From: Collibacillus ludicampi
GTDB lineage: Bacteria > Bacillota > Bacilli > Tumebacillales > BOQE01
Direction: 5' to 3'
Assembly: GCF_023705585.1 (NCBI RefSeq)
Contig: NZ_BOQE01000002.1
Location: 23,992-87,991 of the forward strand
DNA: 64,000 nucleotides
Part shown: positions 1-6,790 of the stretch, one piece after another
How positions within the stretch are numbered: position 1 is the stretch's first letter
Layout: each line of letters starts with the position of its first letter
Translations under genes and position numbers: made by a program
The notes under the pieces: generated by a model
Databases searched by the model: none
What the model was told of the DNA's origin: nothing
The model's input: only the letters and a program-made list of their open reading frames with translations

Positions 1-11
1 TCCTTCCCTTT

Positions 12-48
12 CCCCTCCATTTCGCTTATATTGGAGATAATGGAGGGG
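12..48 (+). promoter_or_regulatory. SD-sequestering hairpin in the hfq leader
   Basis: CCCCTCCAT at 12-20 is the exact reverse complement of ATGGAGGGG at 40-48, which contains the Shine-Dalgarno of the hfq gene. A 9-bp stem with a 19-base loop would hide the ribosome site. What sits upstream of position 1 is unknown, so the transcript start cannot be placed. Confidence 0.6.
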
Positions 49-53
49 AAATC

Positions 54-302
54 ATGGCGAACCAAACCGTTGAAAAAGAAACATCTAAAAAAGGAACAAA
101 GCAGCAACAGATCAACGTGCAAGATAAAATTCTGAACGATCTTCGTACTTCAAAAAAGAAGGTCAAAATTTTCATGATAAACGGCTTTCAAATGATAGGT
201 ACGATAGAGATGTTCGATAATTTCACGATCTTATTGATAAACGAAATGGGAAAACAACAACTTCTTTATAAACATGCCATCTCGACAATACAGCTCGGAT
301 AA
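54..302 (+). CDS. hfq: Hfq-family RNA chaperone (82 aa)
   Basis: Hfq forms Sm-like hexamer rings that bind small RNAs and mRNAs. The protein has a charged Lys/Thr/Gln-rich N-terminal extension of about 20 residues and then the Sm fold. [12 protein letters not shown] corresponds to the N-terminal helix, [15 protein letters not shown] to Sm1, and FDNFTILL followed by [13 protein letters not shown] to Sm2, including the hallmark YKHAIS. There is almost no C-terminal tail, as in Gram-positive Hfq. The ATG is preceded by GGAGGGG at good spacing, but that site lies in a perfect stem. Chromosomes of this group usually carry their own hfq, so this is probably an accessory copy that may alter host RNA regulation (inference). 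A perfect-stem terminator follows at 371. Confidence 0.93.
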   Translation: MANQTVEKETSKKGTKQQQINVQDKILNDLRTSKKKVKIFMINGFQMIGTIEMFDNFTILLINEMGKQQLLYKHAISTIQLG

Positions 303-313
303 AAATAGAGGCA

Positions 314-398
314 GTGGTACCTTTTAGCGCGTGAAAAAGTACCACAGATACTCTCATGGCCCTCACGCTGAACAGAGGGGGTTCTCCCCCTCTGTTTT
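314..398 (+). terminator. Hairpin plus intrinsic terminator after hfq
   Basis: A first stem pairs GTGGTAC (314-320) with GTACCAC (339-345). A second, AACAGAGGGGG (371-381) with CCCCCTCTGTT (386-396), ends in a short T run. The second is a clear intrinsic terminator. Confidence 0.8.
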
Positions 399-447
399 CA
401 TTATGGCGAACTCTCAGAATCATAAAAAATAAATAAGAGGTGAATCA

Positions 448-690
448 ATGCAGGTTATACCATTTGGATTTCACTTTGATTTTCTTTTCAAATCTTTCCT
501 ATCTATTGTTTTGTGTATGCTTTTCATTTCATGTGTTTTGGGCCTCTTATATAGACTAACTTTCAAATGGCTACCTAATGATGTTTACGATTTCGGGTTG
601 AAAATCGTATTAGGATCGGGAGTATTGTTCGGAATTTACTTAGGATTAAAAAGCATGAAAACAAGTGAGGATGAAACAATAAAAAATTGA
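448..690 (+). CDS. Small two-helix membrane protein (80 aa)
   Basis: No family recognised. An AGAGGTG ribosome site precedes the ATG. Two hydrophobic stretches, about residues 13-35 and 48-66, predict two membrane helices with a short polar linker between them. The tail is charged. The stop at 690 overlaps the leader of the following DUF6075 gene by a few bases, so the two were probably co-transcribed. The role is unknown. Confidence 0.6.
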   Translation: MQVIPFGFHFDFLFKSFLSIVLCMLFISCVLGLLYRLTFKWLPNDVYDFGLKIVLGSGVLFGIYLGLKSMKTSEDETIKN

Positions 691-722
691 CCAGAATGAT
701 TACTATTAGAGGAGGCGATGGG

Positions 723-1132
723 ATGTTTTTCGTGAACGAGGAACATGAACGAAATTTTGATAGGTGTCTAGCAAAGTGGCCTGGATCAGAAAGAAATCCG
801 GAGTATCTTTCTGCATGTTATATAGCCGCACACCCAGAAATATTTAAATGTTTTGATCTCTCCAAACAAGAGCATGGGCCATTCGACTGGTATTTCGACT
901 ATCTTCATGATCCGGATGATTTTATCCAGCGAAGTAATAAAGGAGAGACGAGCGGTAAGGTCGCTCCATTAACGGAACTCATCGCCTGGTAGAAGCAGCA
1001 TTGAATTTATGGAATGGAAACCAACAGTTTTCGTTAGCAGATGGTCTTGCTACCTGGGGCGAGGAACACTATAAAGTCTTTTTGCAGGCACTCGAATTGA
1101 GAAGGAATCGAAATGTAATTAATATACGCTAG
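723..1132 (+). pseudogene. DUF6075-family gene with a one-base frameshift
   Basis: The ATG at 723 follows GGAGG and opens MFFVNEEHERNF, then a stretch ending in HPEIF, which resembles DUF6075 proteins of Bacillaceae. In this frame translation stops at 990 (VAPLTELIAW). The expected C-terminal half, RLVEAALNLWNGNQQF with a later TWGEEHYKVFLQALELRR segment, is in the -1 frame and ends at 1132. The switch must lie between 959 and about 989, and one lost A near 971-973 would restore PLNGTHRLVEAALNLWNG. The function of the family is unknown. Either a real inactivating indel or a sequencing error fits. Confidence 0.7.
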
Positions 1133-1150
1133 GGCGGGAATTCCCGCCCT
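1131..1150. terminator. Palindrome between convergent genes
   Basis: AGGGCGGGAATTCCCGCCCT is a perfect 20-base palindrome between the DUF6075 remnant and the convergent ku gene. It has no T run. It may block readthrough in both directions. Confidence 0.5.
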
Positions 1151-1183
1151 GCATCCTGGAATAATCCATTCAGGTGAAATAGT

Positions 1184-2080
1184 TTAAGATTCCTCATTGC
1201 TTTTCTTCCGTCTGCGTCTTGGTTTTTCTGATACAGTGTGAGACGGTTCAATAGCCGTTCCTAAATCAGTCCCCGTTGCTTCATTCACTGTTTCTGGCGT
1301 ATCAGATTGTGATTTCATTCGTTCAATACTCATTTTTAACGATTCCATGAGGTCAACAACGTTATTCGCACGGGGAGCAGCCGGTTCCTCGATCTCGATG
1401 TTCTGTATTTTGGCTTGAATCAGCTGCTTAAGAGCTTCCTCATAGTTACTTTTGTAGTCATTACGAAAGGCCTCACTAATCTGCTCAATCAACGTTTTGG
1501 CCATCTCAAGTTCATCTTCATTGACCGCTATATGATCGATCTCCGTGATCCCCGGTACTCCTTCTTCCTTCCTTACTTCGTCCGGATAATGAATCATATT
1601 CAACACAAGGCCCCGGTTGTGGAGTCGAATCACTGCCAAATGTTCACTTGTACGGAATGCTACCTTCACGACTGCTATCTTTCCCGTGGCATCCATCGCA
1701 TCATGAAGGAGTTTGTATGGCTTCGCCCCAAACTCGCCAGGCCCGATATAGTACGCTTTTTCGAAGTAGATCGGATCAATGTCATCTTTATTGGTGAAAT
1801 GCAGGATCTCGATCGTCCGCAAGGTCGGTAAAGGCAATTTTTCCAAATCATCGTCCGTAAGAACGACGTAGTTTCCCGGTGCATATTCGTATCCACGGAT
1901 GATTTCATTGTTTGAGATTTCGCGGTTACATACGGGACACCATTTCTTATATTGGATCGGACTTCGGCACTCTTCATGTAGACTGCGGAAACTTGTGAAG
2001 TGATCTTCCGTGGCTTTGTACAAACTCACAGGGATATTGACGAGCCCAAAACTAATACTTCCTTTCCACATCGATCGCAT
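1184..2080 (-). CDS. ku: Ku protein, bacterial non-homologous end joining (298 aa)
   Basis: Ku is a homodimeric ring that binds double-strand DNA ends and recruits the NHEJ ligase. The N-terminus MRSMWKGSISFGLVNIPVSLY is the family signature, and ECRSPIQYKKWCPVCNREI carries the usual Cys pair region. The central Ku core runs to about residue 235, followed by an acidic linker and a Lys/Arg-rich tail (PRRRRKKS), a DNA-binding end seen in many bacterial Ku proteins. The ATG at 2080 is preferred over upstream starts because GGGGGA precedes it and the family begins here. It is divergent from the ligase at 2231 with a 150-bp shared promoter region, so the pair forms a complete minimal NHEJ unit on a mobile replicon. 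Confidence 0.93.
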   Translation of the reverse strand: MRSMWKGSISFGLVNIPVSLYKATEDHFTSFRSLHEECRSPIQYKKWCPVCNREISNNEIIRGYEYAPGNYVVLTDDDLEKLPLPTLRTIEILHFTNKDDIDPIYFEKAYYIGPGEFGAKPYKLLHDAMDATGKIAVVKVAFRTSEHLAVIRLHNRGLVLNMIHYPDEVRKEEGVPGITEIDHIAVNEDELEMAKTLIEQISEAFRNDYKSNYEEALKQLIQAKIQNIEIEEPAAPRANNVVDLMESLKMSIERMKSQSDTPETVNEATGTDLGTAIEPSHTVSEKPRRRRKKSNEES

Positions 2081-2230
2081 AACCATCCCCCATTTCTTAT
2101 CCATAAAATTCCCAAAAAACGAAGCATAAAAACATGGGAATGGTTTAAAGTCCGTTGGTTTTCCTTCCATTCATCCCCTGTAGAATTCAATTTCTCCACA
2201 TGGGAAAATACACAAGCGAGGTGTGTGCTT

Positions 2231-3148
2231 GTGCTTTTCCAACCAATCAAACCGATGTTAGCTTCCATGCAGAAGACGTTCGATCTCAGAAACCCAGATT
2301 ACTTTTATGAACTAAAGGCAGATGGATGGAGATGCCTTCTACATAAGCAAGGTCGAAAGATCGAAGTCTTCACCCGGCATGGGAACCGGATTACAGAGAG
2401 GTTTCCGGAGTTCCAAGCAGCTGCAGATGCCATCAAGGTTAACGAAGCCATTATTGATTGTGAAGGCGTTTGTTATCGGGACGGACGAACCATCTTTGAT
2501 GACTTTAATTATCGCGGTCGCTTAACAGATCCGGCTAAAATCGCTGTTGCAAGCGAGCAAATGCCGGCGACATTAATCGCCTTTGATGTCCTCTATTCGA
2601 TTGGTACGGATCACATAAAAAATGATCTGATCTCACGAAAGCAAATTCTTCAGGAAATCATTGAGCCTAGCGATGTGATCACATCAACCCTTTTTGTCGA
2701 TGAGATCGGTGATTGGCTCTTGGAATGGACGAAACAAAACCATTGGGAAGGTATTGTAGCGAAACATAAACGATCACAGTATTTTTTGGATACACGAAGC
2801 TCAGAGTGGGTTAAAATCAAGAATTTCCGTACGATCGATGCAGTCATATTGGGATACCGTCTAAAACCGAATTTCGGACTCATTGTCGGACTTCATTTTC
2901 CAACTATCTCGTATAAGCCGGTTGCCACAGTGGAGTTTGGCTTTAAACCAGAGGAAAAGGAAGCTTTTTTAGGAGTCGCGAAGCAAATACACACATTCAG
3001 AGATCGAAATGGTGTTCAATGGGTAGAACCTTTGCTTTGTTGCGAAATTCAGTATTTGGAGCGAACAGAAAATCACAATTTACGGATCACATCTTTTAAA
3101 AGATTTCTCCCTAACAAGAACCCGGAAGATTGTAAATGGGTATCTTAA
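2231..3148 (+). CDS. ligD: ATP-dependent DNA ligase, LigD ligase-domain type (305 aa)
   Basis: It seals DNA ends held by Ku. The nucleotidyltransferase motif I is YELKADGWR, with the AMP-accepting Lys in ELKADG, a few dozen residues from the start. Motif IIIa is near LIAFDVLY, motif IV near WEGIVAKHK and motif V near SSEWVKIKNF, followed by an OB-fold C-terminal domain. No polymerase or phosphoesterase domain is present, so this is a stand-alone ligase module shorter than full LigD. The GTG at 2231 is chosen for its GAGG-like site and because the homologous region starts with FQPIKPMLAS. Longer reading upstream would run across the ku promoter. It is divergent from ku. Confidence 0.88.
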   Translation: MLFQPIKPMLASMQKTFDLRNPDYFYELKADGWRCLLHKQGRKIEVFTRHGNRITERFPEFQAAADAIKVNEAIIDCEGVCYRDGRTIFDDFNYRGRLTDPAKIAVASEQMPATLIAFDVLYSIGTDHIKNDLISRKQILQEIIEPSDVITSTLFVDEIGDWLLEWTKQNHWEGIVAKHKRSQYFLDTRSSEWVKIKNFRTIDAVILGYRLKPNFGLIVGLHFPTISYKPVATVEFGFKPEEKEAFLGVAKQIHTFRDRNGVQWVEPLLCCEIQYLERTENHNLRITSFKRFLPNKNPEDCKWVS

Positions 3149-3175
3149 ACAGAATATCTCCCTTTCATGCTCAAA

Positions 3176-3204
3176 AGCCCATATCTTAGAAACAGATATG
3201 GGCT
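3176..3204. terminator. Bidirectional terminator between ligase and 3209 gene
   Basis: AGCCCATATC (3176-3185) pairs with GATATGGGCT (3195-3204) between two convergent stops. Confidence 0.75.
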
Positions 3205-3208
3205 AGTA

Positions 3209-3409
3209 CTATACGTTTATTTTTTGTAGTCGAGATCTACCTTTTTCGGTCAAACGAATATAACAATCCTTACTCCCCTCTTCTCCTTTCCAAACGTATT
3301 CAATGAGTCCCGCTTGATGAAGCTGCGCTTCCCATTTCCTGAATTGTGTATGATGGATTTCACCATTCGCTTCACGGATTATATGCAGAAAGGCTTCACT
3401 AATTCGCAT
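3209..3409 (-). CDS. Small winged-helix-like protein (66 aa)
   Basis: No family assigned. AGGGTGAT precedes the ATG. The sequence reads as helix-turn-helix plus wing: an N-terminal helix MRISEAFLHIIREA, FRKWEAQLHQAGLIEYV as the recognition helix region, and YIRLTEKGRSRLQ as a typical winged-helix C-terminal strand and helix (compare ITEKGR in MarR/PadR-like folds). It may bind DNA near the replication region that begins just upstream of it, but its target is unknown. Confidence 0.6.
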   Translation of the reverse strand: MRISEAFLHIIREANGEIHHTQFRKWEAQLHQAGLIEYVWKGEEGSKDCYIRLTEKGRSRLQKINV

Positions 3410-3599
3410 TCAGATCACCCTTTCGACCAATCAAGAATATATTGTTATTATTATAATTCAAAATATTATGCTAATATGAGTTTTTTAACCCTATATTTCC
3501 CATCCTTATGATGAACTTTATGAATTTATGTTCTTTGAAGGCAATCCTTGATTTCCTGAAAGGAACATTTTGTCGAACTATGAAAATTCAACGTAGAGC

Positions 3600-3797
3600 G
3601 AGAAGGAATTGGCAAATTCATAGCGAATAGAAAGTATTAAAGCCACCGCTCGCCACGGTGACTTTAGATATAGCCGACACACACCGTCGGTTATTAAGTT
3701 GTATGTAGATATTTCTACATCAACTTCTGAATTCCTTCCTGACGATAAAAAAAATCAGGCAGGGCGACGGTGAACAGATCGGCGCTCTGCTTTTTAT
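3600..3797 (+). ncRNA. Candidate multi-branched structured RNA upstream of rep
   Basis: This stretch has no gene but holds nested stems. A closing stem pairs GAAGGAATT (3602-3610) with AATTCCTTC (3730-3738). Inside lie AAAGCCACCG (3639-3648) with CGGTGACTTT (3656-3665), CCGAC (3674-3678) with GTCGG (3686-3690), and ATGTAG (3703-3708) with CTACAT (3715-3720). It ends with a terminator-like stem GCAGGGCG / CGCTCTGC (from about 3760 to 3790) followed by TTTTTATTTTTT. Five ordered stems and a terminator suggest a short transcript reading toward the replication gene. A replication-control RNA is an inference. Confidence 0.45.
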
Positions 3798-3913
3798 TTT
3801 TTAAGAGATAGAGAGAAAAAAGAAAAAACCAAAAAAGATCAAGATCACAATAAAACTACTAAAAAGCTAAGAGCAAAAAAAAAAGTCCCCCATGAAAGGA
3901 GGAAAGGCTTTAA

Positions 3914-4049
3914 GCCGAAAAAGTAATAAAGAAAAAGCGCTTTGGTTGGCAGACCAGTTGAGCGCTTGTTATCAACCTTGTGGTTTCAATTAGAAGAATA
4001 CCACAGGGATTGGCTTTGTGCAATCTTTTTTCGGCAAATAAGCCACAAG
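3914..4049 (+). promoter_or_regulatory. Hairpin-rich leader of the rep gene
   Basis: A long closing stem pairs GCCGAAAAAG (3914-3923) with CTTTTTTCGGC (4024-4034). Inside are AAGCGCT / AGCGCTT (about 3935-3967) and CCTTGTGGT (3976-3984) with ACCACAGGG (4000-4008). CTTGTGG (3977-3983) can instead pair with CCACAAG (4043-4049), directly before the ATG at 4051. The start has no good Shine-Dalgarno. The alternative pairings suggest control of initiator expression. Confidence 0.45.
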
Positions 4050-4050
4050 A

Positions 4051-4935
4051 ATGGCTATAAAAAAATACCATTTTGATGGCCCTAAATTTTTCACTTTCAA
4101 TCGTCAAAAACTTCCTGCTCTTAAACTCCCCGCGAGTGCTATCGCGGTCTATGTCCTCTTACACTTCATCTGCGACGGAGATACCGGCGAATTCGCTAGG
4201 GACGATTCCGAACTGTCCCGTATGTCCAAGATCCCCAGGCAAACGATCTGGACAGGCTTTCGGTACCTAGTTGATGCCGGACTCGTCTACCACGTTGAAG
4301 GAGCTTTTTACATGATCGCGGACTATGCTCCTCTACGTGCGAAGGAAGGCTCTTATTTTCGCATCCCCAAAGAGTTTATTTCGATCTTGGCGAAGTGTGT
4401 GCGTCATCACGTAGCTGATGTCATTCTCTTCGGTTTGCAAGTGCTGGACCAACTACGCAATGAAGACGCAAAAGCACACTACAGTAAAGTTTCAATGAAG
4501 AGATACCTGGGCTCGTTCCTATGCCGTATCAAGCGTAAATTGGAACTGCTCAAGGATGTCATCACTTATGTGATTCAAGTAGGCCCCAATGGTGAGACGT
4601 TCATTTTTAAACCGATCGTGAAAGTCTTGGCCAGTGAAGAACAGGTGAAACATCGCAACACAAAAGGTAAGATCGCCAAATATCTAAAAGATTCGCTTGA
4701 AGCTACGAAGCGTACATACCGAGTCGTGCATCAAGAATCCAGGCGTTTTATCAATACCTGCATTCGCTTCATCTATGACTATTGCCAAGAAAACTGGATC
4801 GACGAGAATCAAATGATCCAGCTTTCGCGGCTGGTCGGAATTACACTGGCTCAAAAACGAGCCAACGGAGATCCGGTGCAATACCCGCGTGCTTACCTGC
4901 AAGCATCGATTGATGATCTGGTAGCACAACTCTAA
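4051..4935 (+). CDS. Putative plasmid replication initiator with helix-turn-helix (294 aa)
   Basis: No exact family is claimed. Residues 20-90 look like a replication-protein winged helix: LKLPASAIAVYVLLHFICDG, then DDSELSRMSKIPRQTIWTG with a helix-turn-helix pattern, then FRYLVDAGLVYHVEG. A second basic domain follows (SMKRYLGSFLCRIKRKLELL), like the duplicated winged helices of plasmid Rep proteins. A helical C-terminus mentions EATKRTYRVVHQESRRF. Context supports the assignment: a structured leader upstream and four iteron-like repeats just downstream (5111-5256). A transcription regulator is the main alternative. The ATG has little Shine-Dalgarno, which fits low or structure-controlled translation. 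Confidence 0.55.
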   Translation: MAIKKYHFDGPKFFTFNRQKLPALKLPASAIAVYVLLHFICDGDTGEFARDDSELSRMSKIPRQTIWTGFRYLVDAGLVYHVEGAFYMIADYAPLRAKEGSYFRIPKEFISILAKCVRHHVADVILFGLQVLDQLRNEDAKAHYSKVSMKRYLGSFLCRIKRKLELLKDVITYVIQVGPNGETFIFKPIVKVLASEEQVKHRNTKGKIAKYLKDSLEATKRTYRVVHQESRRFINTCIRFIYDYCQENWIDENQMIQLSRLVGITLAQKRANGDPVQYPRAYLQASIDDLVAQL

Positions 4936-5110
4936 TTTTAAAAAACAAATAACAAAAATTGGGTTCGAACACCATTCCACGGATGGTGTGTTTTGGCGTG
5001 CCTAAAAATCCATAGAACACATCAGAAGGAGCTACTTCCATGTGGGAGTGCTCCCTTTTTTGTGTCTTTTTCGCTTCTGAGTACCCCTTTTGTCTTTTTC
5101 TTGCATACAG

Positions 5111-5256
5111 ATTGTCATATAGCTGAATGATATTTGTCATTTTACTGAAGGCCAAAAATTAGAATGTAATTTTTGTGAAGCTCATTTGTCGTTTTTATGA
5201 AGGCAGATCGGTATGAAAAGCAAAATCTAGCAAGAGGTCTGTCGTTTTTTTGAATT
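5111..5256 (+). repeat. Four imperfect iterons, candidate replication origin
   Basis: Four about 19-bp direct repeats of the form TTTGTCGTTTTTATGAAGG begin at 5111, 5133, 5185 and 5238, giving spacings of 22, 52 and 53 bp. They lie 175 bp after the rep-like gene. Iterons next to the initiator gene are typical of theta-replicating plasmids. AT-rich sequence follows (5490-5570). Confidence 0.5.
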
Positions 5257-6010
5257 TGATAGTTTCCGGAAATCCCTTGTAGGATATGGCTTCTGAGAGG
5301 ATCTATTGAGGGTACTTAACTTTGAATTTTTACCTGTAATGATCTTTTATAGAGGAAAGACTTTAACGTAAGTCTTGCAGACTTATTCCTACTTACTCTC
5401 TACCTCATAGACATGATAAGAAATGAAACCCCCTATTTGAGAAATAGGGGCAAAATAAAGGTATTCGGGATGGCAACAATATTTTATAATTTTAAAAATA
5501 ATTTTGCAACTATTCACGTCAGATTCTATTTTTAATCCACAAATGTAAGATATAATAATACCACTGACTCCTCATTAAGGCGTGGTCATTACGACTGCGT
5601 CTTTTTTTTCATTGGTTTGTCTTCCCCCGAAGTTTCGATAAAGCGTGTTCGGGCGCAGTTATGTTTAGGATTTCTCAAAAAAGTAGTAGACCCCTACGTC
5701 TAAAAACGTAAGAGTCTATAGTAGGTACGGGAGGTTGAATGATGATGGATCAATCTTTCGTATTCTTAACCATCACTAATCACGTTTGTGCGCTGTCCTT
5801 TTCATTCCGCAAGTTCCTTTTGCTTCATACCACGCTCCTCTAGTATATTTTTACTAGTGGTTTTTGATGTGAGAATATGGGAGATCTATTCAAACGCCAG
5901 TAATCATTGTAATAAGTGAATGTGTAGTCTACATTGATTATTTATTAATAAATTATTATATCTAGCACAATCCTTATTATCACTTCATTCCGACATGGAG
6001 AATGTTTCAA
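5257..6010. other. Long AT-rich non-coding stretch after the iterons
   Basis: No gene is supported here. It holds a stem CCCCTATTT / AAATAGGGG near 5432-5453, an AT-rich run at 5480-5560 that could be an unwinding region, and one short terminator-ended transcript candidate at 5562-5612. Nothing else is seen up to the IS remnant at 6011. Confidence 0.5.
5562..5612 (+). ncRNA. Possible very short RNA ending in an intrinsic terminator
   Basis: A TATAAT box lies just before this stretch. GGCGTGGTC pairs with GACTGCGTC across ATTAC (three G-U pairs), followed by a run of eight Ts. The 5' part GACTCCTCATTAAGG is C/U-rich and could pair with purine-rich ribosome sites. No clear -35 box is present, so this is weak evidence for a small RNA. 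Confidence 0.3.
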
Positions 6011-6276
6011 GTCATAAACCACACGGCTAAAGCCGTGGGCTTGCAGTTATAGCTTACGCTACACCGCGTATGGCTGTATGATGGCAGCTCGACTTACAAT
6101 TACGCAAGCCGCATTGTGGTCGGCATGGTCAGAGGCCCGCACGACACCAATACATCGGTCAATCGGTGTTCCATCAGGAATCTCAACAACAATCACTCAA
6201 TGTAGAAAGGAGTGGAAGAAATGGCGCATTCCTCCCACGCATTTAGGCGTGGGAGGAATGCGCTGTTTTCTGTGAA
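6011..6276 (-). mobile_element. Internally deleted mini-copy of the TnpB element
   Basis: Both ends match the full element at 59463-60730. The right-end hairpin CCACACGGC-TAAA-GCCGTGG is retained, as is the left end with its GTGAA flank (TTCAC on the minus strand). The last 26 or so codons of tnpB, including the DHN catalytic Asp region, are intact, but about 1 kb is missing. In the left-end hairpin, CATTCCTCCCACGC pairs perfectly with GCGTGGGAGGAATG, whereas the full copy has mismatches. It cannot encode protein and could only move if acted on in trans. Confidence 0.85.
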
Positions 6277-6475
6277 CAGCCTGCTTCGTATTTCTTCAGT
6301 ATAGTGTTATTATTCGTGTATATCACTAGAGGATCTCCTTCTTAAATCCCTAATGATCGAGAAACCATTTTATACAGTATATCAGGCTTAACTAAATATA
6401 CATAAGATATTCAAATAACTTATACAAATAACATTATAATTTTAAATATGGTAATCTCTTCCCAACAATTTAAAA
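6277..6475. other. AT-rich spacer, no gene seen
   Basis: AT-rich non-coding DNA between the IS remnant and the riboswitch promoter. Only a TATAAT box at 6476-6481, with a poor -35, is recognised at its right end. Confidence 0.4.
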
Positions 6476-6487
6476 TATAATAGTATT

Positions 6488-6568
6488 AAGGGCAAACCAG
6501 TAGAAATGCTGGGACGCAAAGCCACGGGTCTACGGGTAAGTAAAGCCTATGACCGCCGGGTTGCCGTT
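6488..6568 (+). promoter_or_regulatory. c-di-GMP-I (GEMM) riboswitch aptamer
   Basis: The consensus is nearly complete: GGGCAAACC, a GAAA tetraloop-type P2 tip, then GGGACGCAAAGCCACGGG, a second arm, and CCGGGTTGCC closing P1. The aptamer binds cyclic di-GMP. A TATAAT box at 6476-6481 places the transcript start at its edge. It precedes a terminator (6656) and the chemoreceptor gene. Confidence 0.92.
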
Positions 6569-6655
6569 ATATAATAGCGCGAGAAACTTTTGATCCTAAA
6601 TCTGTGATTATCAATTTTTGAATCCGGTTTGGAAAAAAGTCTCTTTCTCATATAT

Positions 6656-6692
6656 ATGGCAACCTTGAAATTTTAAGAGGTTGCCATTTTAA
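6656..6692 (+). terminator. Riboswitch-linked intrinsic terminator
   Basis: ATGGCAACCT (6656-6665) pairs with AGGTTGCCAT (6678-6687), then Ts. The left arm GGCAACC can instead pair with GGTTGCC of the aptamer P1 (6559-6565). That is a plausible antiterminator switch in which c-di-GMP binding frees the terminator arm and turns the receptor gene off. Confidence 0.75.
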
Positions 6693-6790
6693 TTTCATTC
6701 ACAAATCTTATTACGAAGGTTGGTGAAACACTATGTAGCTAATAATACCAACTTCAGATTAAATAAGGTAACTGAAAGGAAGGGTTTAGG

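Noticed and set aside
3639..3665. Similarity of the 3640 hairpin to the 17700 RNA (GTCACC and GGCGAGCG words)
   Set aside because: Only a short shared word; the order of stems is different. Probably chance.
6011..6276. Independent short gene in the IS remnant
   Set aside because: The plus-strand frame there is antisense to IS ends, and the segment matches the full element's ends.
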